Part shown: piece after piece, positions 7,135-14,556 of the stretch
Layout of the letters: every line of letters begins with the position of its first letter
Position numbering within the stretch: the stretch's first letter is position 1
IMG/VR virus record: IMGVR_UViG_3300029268_002498
Span: 1-40,581 of that record
Origin: a virus
Length of the DNA stretch: 40,581 nucleotides
Direction: 5' to 3' (one strand)
The notes under the pieces: model-generated
Told to the model about the DNA's origin: nothing
The model's input: the letters and a program-made list of their open reading frames with translations, nothing else
Database searches by the model: none
Made by a program: the position numbers and the translations under genes

Positions 7135-7246
7135 AGTCCTAATGGGATTTGGCAGAGAACGGGCGAAAGCCTGTTTTTTGCTATTAACCCGATGCCAAAC
7201 CCTAGACTAAAATGCTCTCGTAGCGGTGATCGGCACAAGTGCCTCC
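7135..7246 (+). ncRNA. Structured RNA region, including a terminator-like hairpin
   Basis: An outer stem pairs TGGGATTTGGCA (about 7143-7154) with TGCCAAACCCTA (about 7191-7202), 11 of 12 positions, and AGTC/GACT extends it. Inside is AACGGGC-GAAA-GCCTGTT (7158-7175) with a GNRA loop and six T's, a terminator by itself. A third arm downstream is GGTG-atc-GGCA-caag-TGCC-tc-CACC. It could be a leader RNA, an attenuator or part of a replication origin. No coding frame fits. Confidence 0.55.
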
Positions 7247-7285
7247 ACCTTCTCAAACCTTTAATTCTTACGCCTTAATATATGA

Positions 7286-7392
7286 ACCTGTAAATGAGGA
7301 GTTAACTCTATTATAAACAGATACTTAGCATTTTTAAGATGTAAATTGTTGTTTTACAGTTATTTCCTATATTTACAGGTATATTTACAGGT
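7286..7392 (+). repeat. Iteron-like ATTTACAGGT repeats
   Basis: Two exact tandem 12-mers, ATATTTACAGGT, lie at 7369-7380 and 7381-7392. The inverted core ACCTGTAAAT is at 7286-7295. Partial copies are TTTACAGT (7353-7360) and an inverted ATGTAAAT (about 7339-7346). They surround the start of a Replic_Relax-like gene, as iterons surround initiator genes in plasmids. The same stretch has mini-ORFs (ATG AAC CTG TAA, ATG AGG AGT TAA, ATG TAA). Confidence 0.55.
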
Positions 7393-8110
7393 TTTTTTGA
7401 AGAATAGAGTTGAACATTTAGAGTTAAAAGAGAAGTTAAGAGAGATAATACCTCTTAACGCCGGAGGAAGCTTTCAGCTTCTTTGGGAAATGCTATACAA
7501 TATCCGGCTCTTGAAATATGTTCACCAATCACAGCTAAGGCAGATAAATCCCCGATATTCAAAGATTTGTGCGACTGATAAACTCGAATATCTTGTTAAA
7601 TTAGGCTTATTGGAAAGCCCCAGAAAAGATGTTTACTTCGCTACCGAGAAAAGTACCCAGCCATTATGGGAAGAAAAATATCCCGTTAAAACCTTGCCAA
7701 AAATATCTTCCGGTCAGGGAGATATTAACCAGTTAAACAACACTGAAGTTTTTATCCAAGCTCTTAAACTACCCTTATTTAAGACTTTGCTCTATCCATA
7801 TTTTGATTATATTCTTCCAGACGCTTTACTTGTTTTAATGGATAAAGAGAAGTATAAATTAGAGTTTTTGGAAATTGAAGCCGGAAAGTCTAACTGGTCA
7901 GATTACATAGAAAATAAGAGAATTAATTACTTACAACTTGCCAATGATGAGCGAGTTTTTTCTTACTGGAAATCACAATGTGCTTATCTTAATATTAAAC
8001 CGCCTGATATTAAGGATTTTAAGTTTTCCGTTACTTTTGTCGGAAACATAACTAAAGAATTTGGGGCGGGATTTAAATTTATGGAGCAATTAGATGTCGA
8101 TTATTTCTGA
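7346..8110 (+). CDS. Replication-relaxation-like protein, second copy
   Basis: Up to 254 residues. The frame has no ATG before the folded domain. TTG at 7346 or 7349 is the nearest start; an ATT at 7310 with GAGGAG upstream is another possibility. Residues about 40-100 form a winged helix (LKYVHQSQLRQINPRYSK, then DKLEYLVKLGLLES). The C-terminal half has LPDALLV (157-163) and FLEIEAGKSNW (174-184), then K and Y, the PD-(D/E)XK-like signature shared with the protein at 919. It heads a block of four overlapping genes that ends in a VirD4/HerA-like ATPase. Role as initiator or nicking protein is inferred. Confidence 0.6.
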   Translation: MLFYSYFLYLQVYLQVFLKNRVEHLELKEKLREIIPLNAGGSFQLLWEMLYNIRLLKYVHQSQLRQINPRYSKICATDKLEYLVKLGLLESPRKDVYFATEKSTQPLWEEKYPVKTLPKISSGQGDINQLNNTEVFIQALKLPLFKTLLYPYFDYILPDALLVLMDKEKYKLEFLEIEAGKSNWSDYIENKRINYLQLANDERVFSYWKSQCAYLNIKPPDIKDFKFSVTFVGNITKEFGAGFKFMEQLDVDYF

Positions 8111-8684
8111 TTATTTGGACAAGAATAGAGATAGTTTAACCTGGGGGGAGATATTTCTTCCGGGTATTGGTTTAGGTTTATTAAGTCTTTGCATAGTTAA
8201 TCCCTTTTTTCATTTTAGTCTTTTTGAAAATTTTATCTTATATATCGGGTCTTATCTACTCGTATCTCTCTGTTTAGTATCTGCTAAACTTTATTTAAGG
8301 AAGATAGATAAAATCTCTAAATACAATATTGAGATTAAAAACGTTGGACTTAGATATGTTTATAATATAAACAAACGACTTCCTATTTTTATTTGTGAAC
8401 ATTGTTTAAAGACTAATATCGTTAAAAACTATAATCTTGTTTGTCCTTTTTGCGATTCTTCATTTGAAGTAGTTGATAATGATAGCGAAAAAATGATCGG
8501 GGACACTTATGTTAGAGGGTTGAGAAATTTTGCGAATGAATCTACAATTGAAAAAGTTTTGTTTGATAAATGCCCTGTTTGCGGAGGCAAAACTCAATAT
8601 GTTGGTTGTCAGCATTGCGGCGCAGACATAGATATGTTTAAGGAATATAACCACACAGCATTAGAAAATAAAAGATATGAATAA
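8094..8684 (+). CDS. Membrane protein with two zinc ribbons
   Basis: 196 residues. Two membrane segments at about 18-40 and 44-66 are joined by a short turn. The remainder is cytoplasmic or surface-exposed and carries CEHC...CPFC and CPVC...CQHC, two zinc ribbons. It starts 17 bases inside the previous gene and ends 8 bases inside the next, so it is co-translated with the relaxase-like and ATPase genes. It may anchor that machinery at the membrane; I know no family with this architecture. Confidence 0.6.
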   Translation: MSIISDYLDKNRDSLTWGEIFLPGIGLGLLSLCIVNPFFHFSLFENFILYIGSYLLVSLCLVSAKLYLRKIDKISKYNIEIKNVGLRYVYNINKRLPIFICEHCLKTNIVKNYNLVCPFCDSSFEVVDNDSEKMIGDTYVRGLRNFANESTIEKVLFDKCPVCGGKTQYVGCQHCGADIDMFKEYNHTALENKRYE

Positions 8685-9537
8685 ATTTAAAGCAAAATCT
8701 GAATTGAATTTACAGAAGTCAAGTTATCCGGTTGTTCAGAGTGGTAAAAATAATCTTGAGATAAAAGCGATACCCAAAGATGATTCGGAAGTTTGGGATT
8801 TTACTAAAATTACTATTCAAAAATTGGGTAAAGAACTTGAGAGTACTATAAATTCTAAAACCCCAATGTTTCTTTGGTCTAAAGAACGGCAGAATAACAA
8901 GATTAGGCTCGATAATGAGAAACAACTTTTTATATATGAAAAAATAAAAAACCTAAGGGCTATCGCTAGTGAGTTTAGTCAACTACAAGCAGACGCTATT
9001 TTTAGTGAACAATTTATTAAAAATCTCGTAGCTGAAAAGATATTATTAGCAGAGCAATATTTTGAAAGAATTAAAGAAGTTCATTTAACGGCTATATTGG
9101 CTGAACAAGCCAAGAGAAAACACATCGGGCACGAATTAACCGAGAGAGAAATAGCTCAACGAAAAGAGGAGGCTATTATAAGGAAATTAAATGGTGAAGC
9201 TGACCAAGCGGAAGCGAAAGCCGCAGAAATGAGAGCTATCGCAAAACAAGCAGAAGTTAGAGCTGATTTAATGAAAATAGCAACAGGAGAAGTTAAGTTT
9301 AGCGAACTACCGAAATCTTCTCAAACTTTTATTTTGATAAATATTTTAGATGCTGATCCAAATCATCTTAGTGATTTTGATATAAAAGAACAAATGAAAG
9401 ATATAATAATTCAACAAGGCAAGGCAGAAGCTGATATAAAAACAGCCGAAGCTGATAGTGCTAAAACAAAAAACGCCACAGAGGAATGGAAATTTGATAG
9501 AGATAAAAAATCGGTAGAGAAGAATGACCCCCGTTGA
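8677..9537 (+). CDS. Coiled-coil protein (286 aa)
   Basis: 286 residues. Residues about 80-210 are an Ala/Glu/Lys-rich predicted coiled coil (LTAILAEQAKRKHIGHEL, then GEADQAEAKAAEMRAIAKQA). The end (about 245-286) is a second helical, charged repeat. No signal peptide or membrane segment. It sits between the membrane protein and the ATPase with overlaps on both sides, which suggests a structural link between them. Confidence 0.6.
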   Translation: MNKFKAKSELNLQKSSYPVVQSGKNNLEIKAIPKDDSEVWDFTKITIQKLGKELESTINSKTPMFLWSKERQNNKIRLDNEKQLFIYEKIKNLRAIASEFSQLQADAIFSEQFIKNLVAEKILLAEQYFERIKEVHLTAILAEQAKRKHIGHELTEREIAQRKEEAIIRKLNGEADQAEAKAAEMRAIAKQAEVRADLMKIATGEVKFSELPKSSQTFILINILDADPNHLSDFDIKEQMKDIIIQQGKAEADIKTAEADSAKTKNATEEWKFDRDKKSVEKNDPR

Positions 9538-10735
9538 TTTTAATAGTTATTTATTAGAACTTGGGGAAAGACGTGCGTTCGAATCCGAGTTGCCCTATAT
9601 AACCGAATTAAAAACCAGATTTAACCACACCTACATTATAGGACGTTCCGGTATGGGTAAGTCCGTTTTAATGGAGTGTATGGCTGACTATGATATGAAT
9701 TTTGGTTTATCGATTTTATTCATAGACCCTAAAGGCGACAGCGTTAATAAACTAACAAAGAATAATAATTATCAGTACATTTCTTTTCAACACCCAGTGA
9801 AAATTAATCCTCTAAGGCGTAAAGGTTATAGCGTTGATACTCTTATCCGAGAGTTTACTGATGTTATGGATATTATGATTACTGCCACCTCGATTAATCC
9901 GGAGGCGACAGTCAGAATGAAAGAGATATTATCTAAAGCTATTAAGGGTTTCAGGGAAGAAGACCGCAGCTTAAAGTTTCTCAATGAGTTCCTTAGTTTC
10001 AAAGATGTCCGTAAGGCTTATAGTTTTCAAGACCCGATGATCCGCAAGTGGTTTAATGAAATAGAAGACACTTCTAAAAGCGGAATGAAAAAGACAAGCG
10101 ACTATATAAACACAATGTCCAGTATTGCCAGCCGATTATCTCAATTCTTAGATAATGACGAAATGAGCCAATTCATTACCGAAGAAGAAAACGTATTTGA
10201 TATTGAATCAGTTATAGAAAATGGTCAATCTCTTTTAATTAACACGAACACTAGCGATTCAGACAACCAGAAATTTTTATCCGCCCTTATCCTTTATGCG
10301 GTATTTTCTTATATAAAATCGAATACGGTCAAGAAGCCATTAATGATTTATATTGACGAATTTCAATCAAGTGTTAATTCAAGTTTCCCCTCATTACTTC
10401 AATACGCTCGAAGCTGTCAGGTAGGATTTACAATTAGCCACCACGATTTTTTAGAGATAGACAAAAAAGTCTTGAGTTCAATATTTGGTATTGTCAGTTC
10501 ATTTGTTGTTTTCAATTGCGGAGATACCGAAGCCGAAAGATTAGCCGGAATAGTGAGAGTAAAGAACGCTGATATTATGGACTTACCTGAATACCAAGCA
10601 TATTTACGGTTAGGCACAAAAAACAGTCTGATAAAAACATTTCCGCCCCTTCAAGAATCTCATACACCCCCTCCCCGTATCCAAGCAAAAGAACCTTTCT
10701 TTAGCTTTCTTTCAAATGACTGGATTGTGATATAA
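9524..10735 (+). CDS. VirD4/HerA-like DNA-pumping ATPase
   Basis: 403 residues. Walker A is GRSGMGKS (40-47), followed by FIDPKGD (67-73), typical of TraG/VirD4 coupling proteins, and Walker B is LMIYIDEF (273-280). A later SHHD (305-308) fits the sensor region. There is no N-terminal membrane segment, unlike classic VirD4; the membrane protein at 8094 could supply that part. Known relatives pump DNA in conjugation or in DNA end processing. The packaging motor is separately encoded (terminase, 13278), so this is a second DNA-translocating ATPase. Its stop lies within the promoter of the next transcript. Confidence 0.8.
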   Translation: MTPVDFNSYLLELGERRAFESELPYITELKTRFNHTYIIGRSGMGKSVLMECMADYDMNFGLSILFIDPKGDSVNKLTKNNNYQYISFQHPVKINPLRRKGYSVDTLIREFTDVMDIMITATSINPEATVRMKEILSKAIKGFREEDRSLKFLNEFLSFKDVRKAYSFQDPMIRKWFNEIEDTSKSGMKKTSDYINTMSSIASRLSQFLDNDEMSQFITEEENVFDIESVIENGQSLLINTNTSDSDNQKFLSALILYAVFSYIKSNTVKKPLMIYIDEFQSSVNSSFPSLLQYARSCQVGFTISHHDFLEIDKKVLSSIFGIVSSFVVFNCGDTEAERLAGIVRVKNADIMDLPEYQAYLRLGTKNSLIKTFPPLQESHTPPPRIQAKEPFFSFLSNDWIVI

Positions 10736-10736
10736 T
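10728..10736 (+). promoter_or_regulatory. Extended -10 promoter overlapping the ATPase stop
   Basis: TGATATAAT is a consensus extended -10 (TGnTATAAT). No clear -35 is seen 17 bases upstream. The predicted start is near 10743 and would transcribe the gene-free region that follows. Confidence 0.6.
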
Positions 10737-10742
10737 AAACAG

Positions 10743-10919
10743 GTCAAAACCTTCAAGGGAAGACCTTGTTTGAACCGGACTTGCCACAAAGCGCCAATAA
10801 TCCATTAAACATATCGCAAGATTAACGGACTGATAAAGTCTTAGTTTAAGTGGGAATGTCCACCGGTCTGGTTATGATGTGCCACGAAGTTGAGGACAAC
10901 GCTTTTAGCATATTATTTT
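10743..10919 (+). ncRNA. Candidate non-coding RNA after the ATPase gene
   Basis: About 175 bases with no convincing reading frame and their own promoter. Possible stems include AGGTC/GACCT near the 5' end, CTTC-aagg-GAAG within it, GACT/AGTC, GTGG/CCAC and GTTG-agga-CAAC near the 3' end, followed after a gap by T-rich sequence (10914-10921). No known RNA family is recognised. It may instead be a long leader for the HNH protein. Confidence 0.4.
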
Positions 10920-10950
10920 TTGACAACATTCGATAGAAGGCTAAGGAAAC

Positions 10951-10981
10951 TTGGCCTTTTATTTTATATCTATGCTATAAT
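10951..10981 (+). promoter_or_regulatory. Promoter of the HNH/primase-like unit
   Basis: TTGGCC (10951-10956), 19 bases, then TATAAT (10976-10981) with TG at 10973-10974. It has the best -10 in this area. It lies about 40 bases before the ATG that has a ribosome site. Confidence 0.6.
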
Positions 10982-11018
10982 GATGATAGAGTCCTTTTCA
11001 TCAACAATGAGGTGTACA

Positions 11019-11261
11019 ATGTGTAAAACACCAAAAATCTGTCCTACCTGTGGTAATAAAAAACCACTCACCCGACATCACATTTATCCTTGCCAATGGT
11101 ACCACGGAGCAGGTCCGACTTATAAACTATGTCGTGACTGCCACTCCGAGCTTGAGAGATATATCCCTCATAAATGGGTATTAACGACAAGAGAATGTAT
11201 GGATATTTTTCAATCATTTATTAACCTTAAAAAGGCGGTGTTAAAATGTCAGAATTTCTGA
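11019..11261 (+). CDS. Small HNH-like nuclease
   Basis: 80 residues. The start at 11019 is chosen because GAGGTG lies 4 bases upstream and the promoter's transcript begins about 30 bases before it. It contains CPTCG (8-12), RHHIYP and CRDCH, the core of a compact HNH fold with a structural zinc. Small HNH proteins occur near terminase genes in many phages, where they support packaging, or act as free homing nucleases. The stop overlaps the primase-like gene by 16 bases. Confidence 0.65.
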   Translation: MCKTPKICPTCGNKKPLTRHHIYPCQWYHGAGPTYKLCRDCHSELERYIPHKWVLTTRECMDIFQSFINLKKAVLKCQNF

Positions 11262-11974
11262 ATTTCAGCGAGATAAGCCAGAAGATACCTTTTAAAGAAG
11301 TATTAGACTGGTTAAACATACCCTATTCTGTTTATCAGAATGGAGAAATACGAGGCGAGGGATTTATCGTCAATCCCACCAAGAATCTTTATCTAAACCC
11401 TAAAGGAGATGACAAAGGAAGCGTCATAAACTTTCTAGCCAATCGTAAAGGGATAGATATAAGAAGCGCGGCGAAAGAGCTTAAGGACAAATTCTTGACC
11501 GAAGCCAAACCACCACAAAGAGAATTGCCTAATCTTGAATTACATTATTGTAAATTCTTAGAGGACAAAGGAATCCCGCAGGAATTTGCGAAAGAGTTTG
11601 AGATCGGGTTAGTTAAGCAACATTCTATTATTTCCGGCAGAATAGCTTTTAAAATTTATGATGAGCTTTCTATTCACACCGGCTATGTTGCCTACAATTT
11701 CCAAAAAGACGAATGGTTCTTTCCTAAAGGTTTCAAAAGAGAGCTTTACAATATCCACCGCATTACTCTTAATGAAGTTAATTTAACAGTTTCTATTTGG
11801 GAAACGATTGAACTTCTATTAAAAGGTATTGAAAGCGTTTCTTTAATCGGCAGAACAATGACTGATAAACAAGCCGAGCAATTAGCAAGGTTTAAAACAA
11901 TCATTGTTCATCATAGCGAGCCAGATAATATAATTGTCAGGTTAGCTAAAAATTCATTCGTAAAAGTATTTTAA
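11246..11974 (+). CDS. DnaG-type primase-like protein, degenerate
   Basis: 242 residues. Residues about 35-80 resemble the N-terminal domain of DnaG (PKGDDKGSVINFLANRKG) but lack the zinc cysteines. Residues about 120-230 resemble a primase core with a Toprim-like half (SIWETIELLLKG, then TIIVHHSEPDN), yet the acidic residues are not in the usual places. It may be an accessory or inactive primase relative that binds single-stranded DNA. A terminator follows at 11979. Confidence 0.55.
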   Translation: MSEFLNFSEISQKIPFKEVLDWLNIPYSVYQNGEIRGEGFIVNPTKNLYLNPKGDDKGSVINFLANRKGIDIRSAAKELKDKFLTEAKPPQRELPNLELHYCKFLEDKGIPQEFAKEFEIGLVKQHSIISGRIAFKIYDELSIHTGYVAYNFQKDEWFFPKGFKRELYNIHRITLNEVNLTVSIWETIELLLKGIESVSLIGRTMTDKQAEQLARFKTIIVHHSEPDNIIVRLAKNSFVKVF

Positions 11975-11978
11975 CAAT

Positions 11979-12000
11979 AGCCCCACTTAGGGGCTTTTTT
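11979..12000 (+). terminator. Rho-independent terminator
   Basis: AGCCCC-actta-GGGGCT followed by a T run that ends at 12001. Four bases after the primase-like gene. Confidence 0.9.
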
Positions 12001-12009
12001 ATTAAACAC

Positions 12010-12039
12010 TAGACACCCCACACGGGTGTATGGTATAGT
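12010..12039 (+). promoter_or_regulatory. Promoter with an internal inverted repeat; near-leaderless transcript
   Basis: TAGACA (12010-12015), 18 bases, then TATAGT (12034-12039) with TG at 12031-12032. Between them lies ACACCC-cacac-GGGTGT (12013-12029), a good operator position. The ATG of the next gene (12046) falls where transcription should start. Confidence 0.55.
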
Positions 12040-12045
12040 GAAATT

Positions 12046-12258
12046 ATGAACGAAGAATATCTAGCTTACCTAGATGATTTGAATAATGAAGAAAGAAGCG
12101 TTTTCTTATACCGCTTAGTTTTAAAACTCCCTACTGAAGATACAGCCAAACGATTACGTATTTCTTTTAAGAAAACACGATATATTTCTAAGATACTCAA
12201 AGAGCAGAAAGAACTTATGCTAATTAAGAACTATATCTATCAATCTTTTATTGGGTAA
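12046..12258 (+). CDS. Small HTH protein resembling sigma region 4
   Basis: 70 residues. LDDLNNEERSVFLYRLVLKL followed by PTEDTAKRLRISFKKTRYIS has the look of a sigma-70 region 4 or related helix-turn-helix. At this size it is more likely a regulator than a full sigma factor. It stands alone between two promoters, just before the late genes, so control of late transcription is possible but inferred. Confidence 0.5.
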   Translation: MNEEYLAYLDDLNNEERSVFLYRLVLKLPTEDTAKRLRISFKKTRYISKILKEQKELMLIKNYIYQSFIG

Positions 12259-12267
12259 AGGGCAATG

Positions 12268-12276
12268 TGATATAAT
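12268..12276 (+). promoter_or_regulatory. Extended -10 promoter before the late region
   Basis: TGATATAAT, identical to the one at 10728. No strong -35 is present. It would start the late transcript about 95 bases before the ATG at 12377. Confidence 0.6.
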
Positions 12277-12336
12277 ATAAATATAACCGGAAATCAATTC
12301 ACCTTATGGCGAACATTTCATTAAGTAATTTTTAAG

Positions 12337-12369
12337 GCATACAGGAGGCCAACTACCCCCTGTTTATGC
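12337..12369 (+). promoter_or_regulatory. Leader hairpin before the first late gene
   Basis: GCATACAGG pairs with CCTGTTTATGC (two bulged T's) around an 11-13 base loop that contains ggaggcc. It ends 7 bases before the ATG at 12377, so it could control translation of that gene. Confidence 0.45.
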
Positions 12370-12376
12370 TTGAATT

Positions 12377-12763
12377 ATGTATAAAGTATTTAAGAATATA
12401 CCTGACGGAATTTATGGAGGTTGCTTTACTCTCTTTATCGGAGATCACGCTAAAATGGAAAATAATTTAGCTATTTCATATAAAGGTGTATCCGTTCCAG
12501 ATGAAGGAAATTTAGGAGAGTTCTTTACTTTAGAAAATCCAGATAAGAGAATCGTTAATGTTATTTGGCTTGAGAAATATAAAAACTCTTTATTCGACCA
12601 AGGCGTTCTAGTCCACGAATTACAGCATTACACAATAAGAGAATTAAAACGGAGAGGATTTACTCTTAATACCGGAAGTGAGGAAGCCTATACTTATTTC
12701 TTAGAGAGCGTTTATAAAAATGCTTTATCTAAACTTACTAAAGGACTAAAAAATAAAAAGTAA
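12377..12763 (+). CDS. Putative zinc metallopeptidase
   Basis: 128 residues. It has HELQHY (near 80-85) preceded by hydrophobic GVLV, the HExxH zinc site, and a downstream SEEAYTYFLESVY whose glutamates could be the third ligand. Similar small phage metallopeptidase-like proteins lie next to terminase genes. The target is unknown. First gene of the late region, preceded by a promoter and hairpin. Confidence 0.55.
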   Translation: MYKVFKNIPDGIYGGCFTLFIGDHAKMENNLAISYKGVSVPDEGNLGEFFTLENPDKRIVNVIWLEKYKNSLFDQGVLVHELQHYTIRELKRRGFTLNTGSEEAYTYFLESVYKNALSKLTKGLKNKK

Positions 12764-12764
12764 T

Positions 12765-12926
12765 ATGGGAATGAGCAGTCCAGAATTAAACTTTGACCCT
12801 CTTTGCGCTTATAAGAAAGGCGGGAATAGTAAAGCCTATCAAGAGGGATATGAAAGAATATTTGGGAATCATAAACATAACAAACACTATGAAGAAAATG
12901 AAAAAGAAAAAGGGTTGTTAAAATAA
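12765..12926 (+). CDS. Small hypothetical protein (53 aa)
   Basis: 53 residues, starting 1 base after the previous stop and ending 1 base before the small-terminase ATG (taatATG at both junctions). Charged, with a Lys/Glu-rich end. No motif recognised. Confidence 0.5.
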   Translation: MGMSSPELNFDPLCAYKKGGNSKAYQEGYERIFGNHKHNKHYEENEKEKGLLK

Positions 12927-12927
12927 T

Positions 12928-13326
12928 ATGCCAGCAGGCAGACCGGAAAAATACACAGAAGAATTTGTTAAAGAGGAAGTAAATAAAATCCTCTCTTTTG
13001 TGTTAGAGGATAAGAATATGGTGTATATCGGAGAGGTCTTTGAGAATATACCTTACCCTAGAGAAAATTGGAGCAGATGGGCAAAAGACTATTCAGACGT
13101 TGAAGAAATTTCTCACACTATAAAAAGAGTTAATGAAATATTAGAGAATAGAATTAACATTGGAGGATTAAAAGGAAAGCTAAATCCCACAATGACAATA
13201 TTTAATTTGAAGAATAATTACGGTTGGAAAGATAAATCAGAAATAGAAAATAGCGGAGAAACTTCAATGACAATAAAATGGCAGGAAGAACAATCACAAT
13301 CGAATATTCTCCCCGACAATGGATAA
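12928..13326 (+). CDS. terS: Terminase small subunit
   Basis: 132 residues. It opens with PAGRPEKYTEEFV and has the conserved segment PTMTIFNLKNNYGWKDKSE typical of phage small terminases that recognise packaging sites. The N-terminal half is helical, as expected for the DNA-binding part. Its 3' end overlaps the large subunit gene by 49 bases, an unusually long overlap. Confidence 0.8.
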   Translation: MPAGRPEKYTEEFVKEEVNKILSFVLEDKNMVYIGEVFENIPYPRENWSRWAKDYSDVEEISHTIKRVNEILENRINIGGLKGKLNPTMTIFNLKNNYGWKDKSEIENSGETSMTIKWQEEQSQSNILPDNG

Positions 13327-14555
13327 AGCCCCTTCACGATTCAGATAAACGCTGGAAAGTATTAGTAATACACCGCCGAGCCGGAAAGACTGTCGGTTGT
13401 ATTAATCATTTAATCAGAGATGCTTTACTCACTCCTAATTCACGTTGGGCTTATATTTCTCCTACCTACAAGCAGTCTAAAACAATCGCTTGGGATTATC
13501 TAAAGTTTTACTCTCGACCAATACCGGGGATTAAGATTAATGAAAGTGAATTGAGAATTGACTATCCAAACGGATCAAGGATAACTTTATTCGGCGCAGA
13601 CAATCCGGACTCTTTAAGAGGTATGGCTTTATGGGGAGTAATCTTTGATGAATATTCTCAACAGCCTTCAAACATTTTTACTGAAATTATTAGACCGGCA
13701 TTAACCGACCATCAAGGCTATGCTATTTGGATTGGCACACCTAAAGGAAAGAATGAGTTTTATAGACTTTATGATTTAGCCAAGAATGACCCCGACTGGT
13801 TAGCTATGCTTTTAACAGTTGATGACACTAATATACTTCCTAAATCTGAAATTGATGACGCGCGAAAAGTAATGACCGAAGATGAAATACAACAGGAGTT
13901 TTATTGCTCTTTTGAGGCTGCTATACAAGGTTCTTATTACAGTAAAGAGTTGTCAATTGCCAGAGATGAAAAGAGAATATGTTTTGTACCCTATGAGCCT
14001 ATCGTTCCGGTTCATACTTTTTGGGATTTAGGAATATCAGATTATACTTCAATCGGGTTCTTCCAGATAGTTGGAAAAGAGAAAAGAATGATTGATTATT
14101 ACCAGGCTAATGGCTTTGGGTTAGACCATTATGTTAAGATATTAAGAGAGAAACCTTATGTCTATGGTTCTCACAATTTCCCTCACGATGTAGAGGTTAG
14201 AGAATTAGGAAGCGGCAAAAGTAGAAAAGAAACTTTAGAGAGCTTAGATATTGAAGTCACCGTTGTTCATAATATTTCTATAATGGACGGAATAAATGCC
14301 TCACGAATGATATTAGGGCAATGCTGGTTCGATTCAGTTAAATGCGAGCCGTTCTTAGACGCTTTAAGTCAGTACCGGCAGGAATGGGACGATAGAAAGG
14401 GAATGTTTAAAGATAATCCTTTACACGATTGGACTTCTCACGCCGCTGATATGTTTAGATATTTCTCAGTTGGATTTAATAAAATTACAAACAACAATTT
14501 TACAAAGGTAATGGACAATAATGAGGGTTCTTATGTAGAGAATCCTTACGAATAA
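13278..14555 (+). CDS. terL: Terminase large subunit
   Basis: 425 residues: packaging ATPase and nuclease that threads DNA into the procapsid. ATPase motifs: Walker A HRRAGKT (32-38), Walker B VIFDE (121-125), coupling motif IGTPKG (152-157). Nuclease aspartates: FWDLG (248-252), PHD (302-304) and SHAAD (387-391). Length is typical. The portal gene begins 1 base after its stop. Confidence 0.95.
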   Translation: MAGRTITIEYSPRQWIKPLHDSDKRWKVLVIHRRAGKTVGCINHLIRDALLTPNSRWAYISPTYKQSKTIAWDYLKFYSRPIPGIKINESELRIDYPNGSRITLFGADNPDSLRGMALWGVIFDEYSQQPSNIFTEIIRPALTDHQGYAIWIGTPKGKNEFYRLYDLAKNDPDWLAMLLTVDDTNILPKSEIDDARKVMTEDEIQQEFYCSFEAAIQGSYYSKELSIARDEKRICFVPYEPIVPVHTFWDLGISDYTSIGFFQIVGKEKRMIDYYQANGFGLDHYVKILREKPYVYGSHNFPHDVEVRELGSGKSRKETLESLDIEVTVVHNISIMDGINASRMILGQCWFDSVKCEPFLDALSQYRQEWDDRKGMFKDNPLHDWTSHAADMFRYFSVGFNKITNNNFTKVMDNNEGSYVENPYE

Positions 14556-14556
14556 T

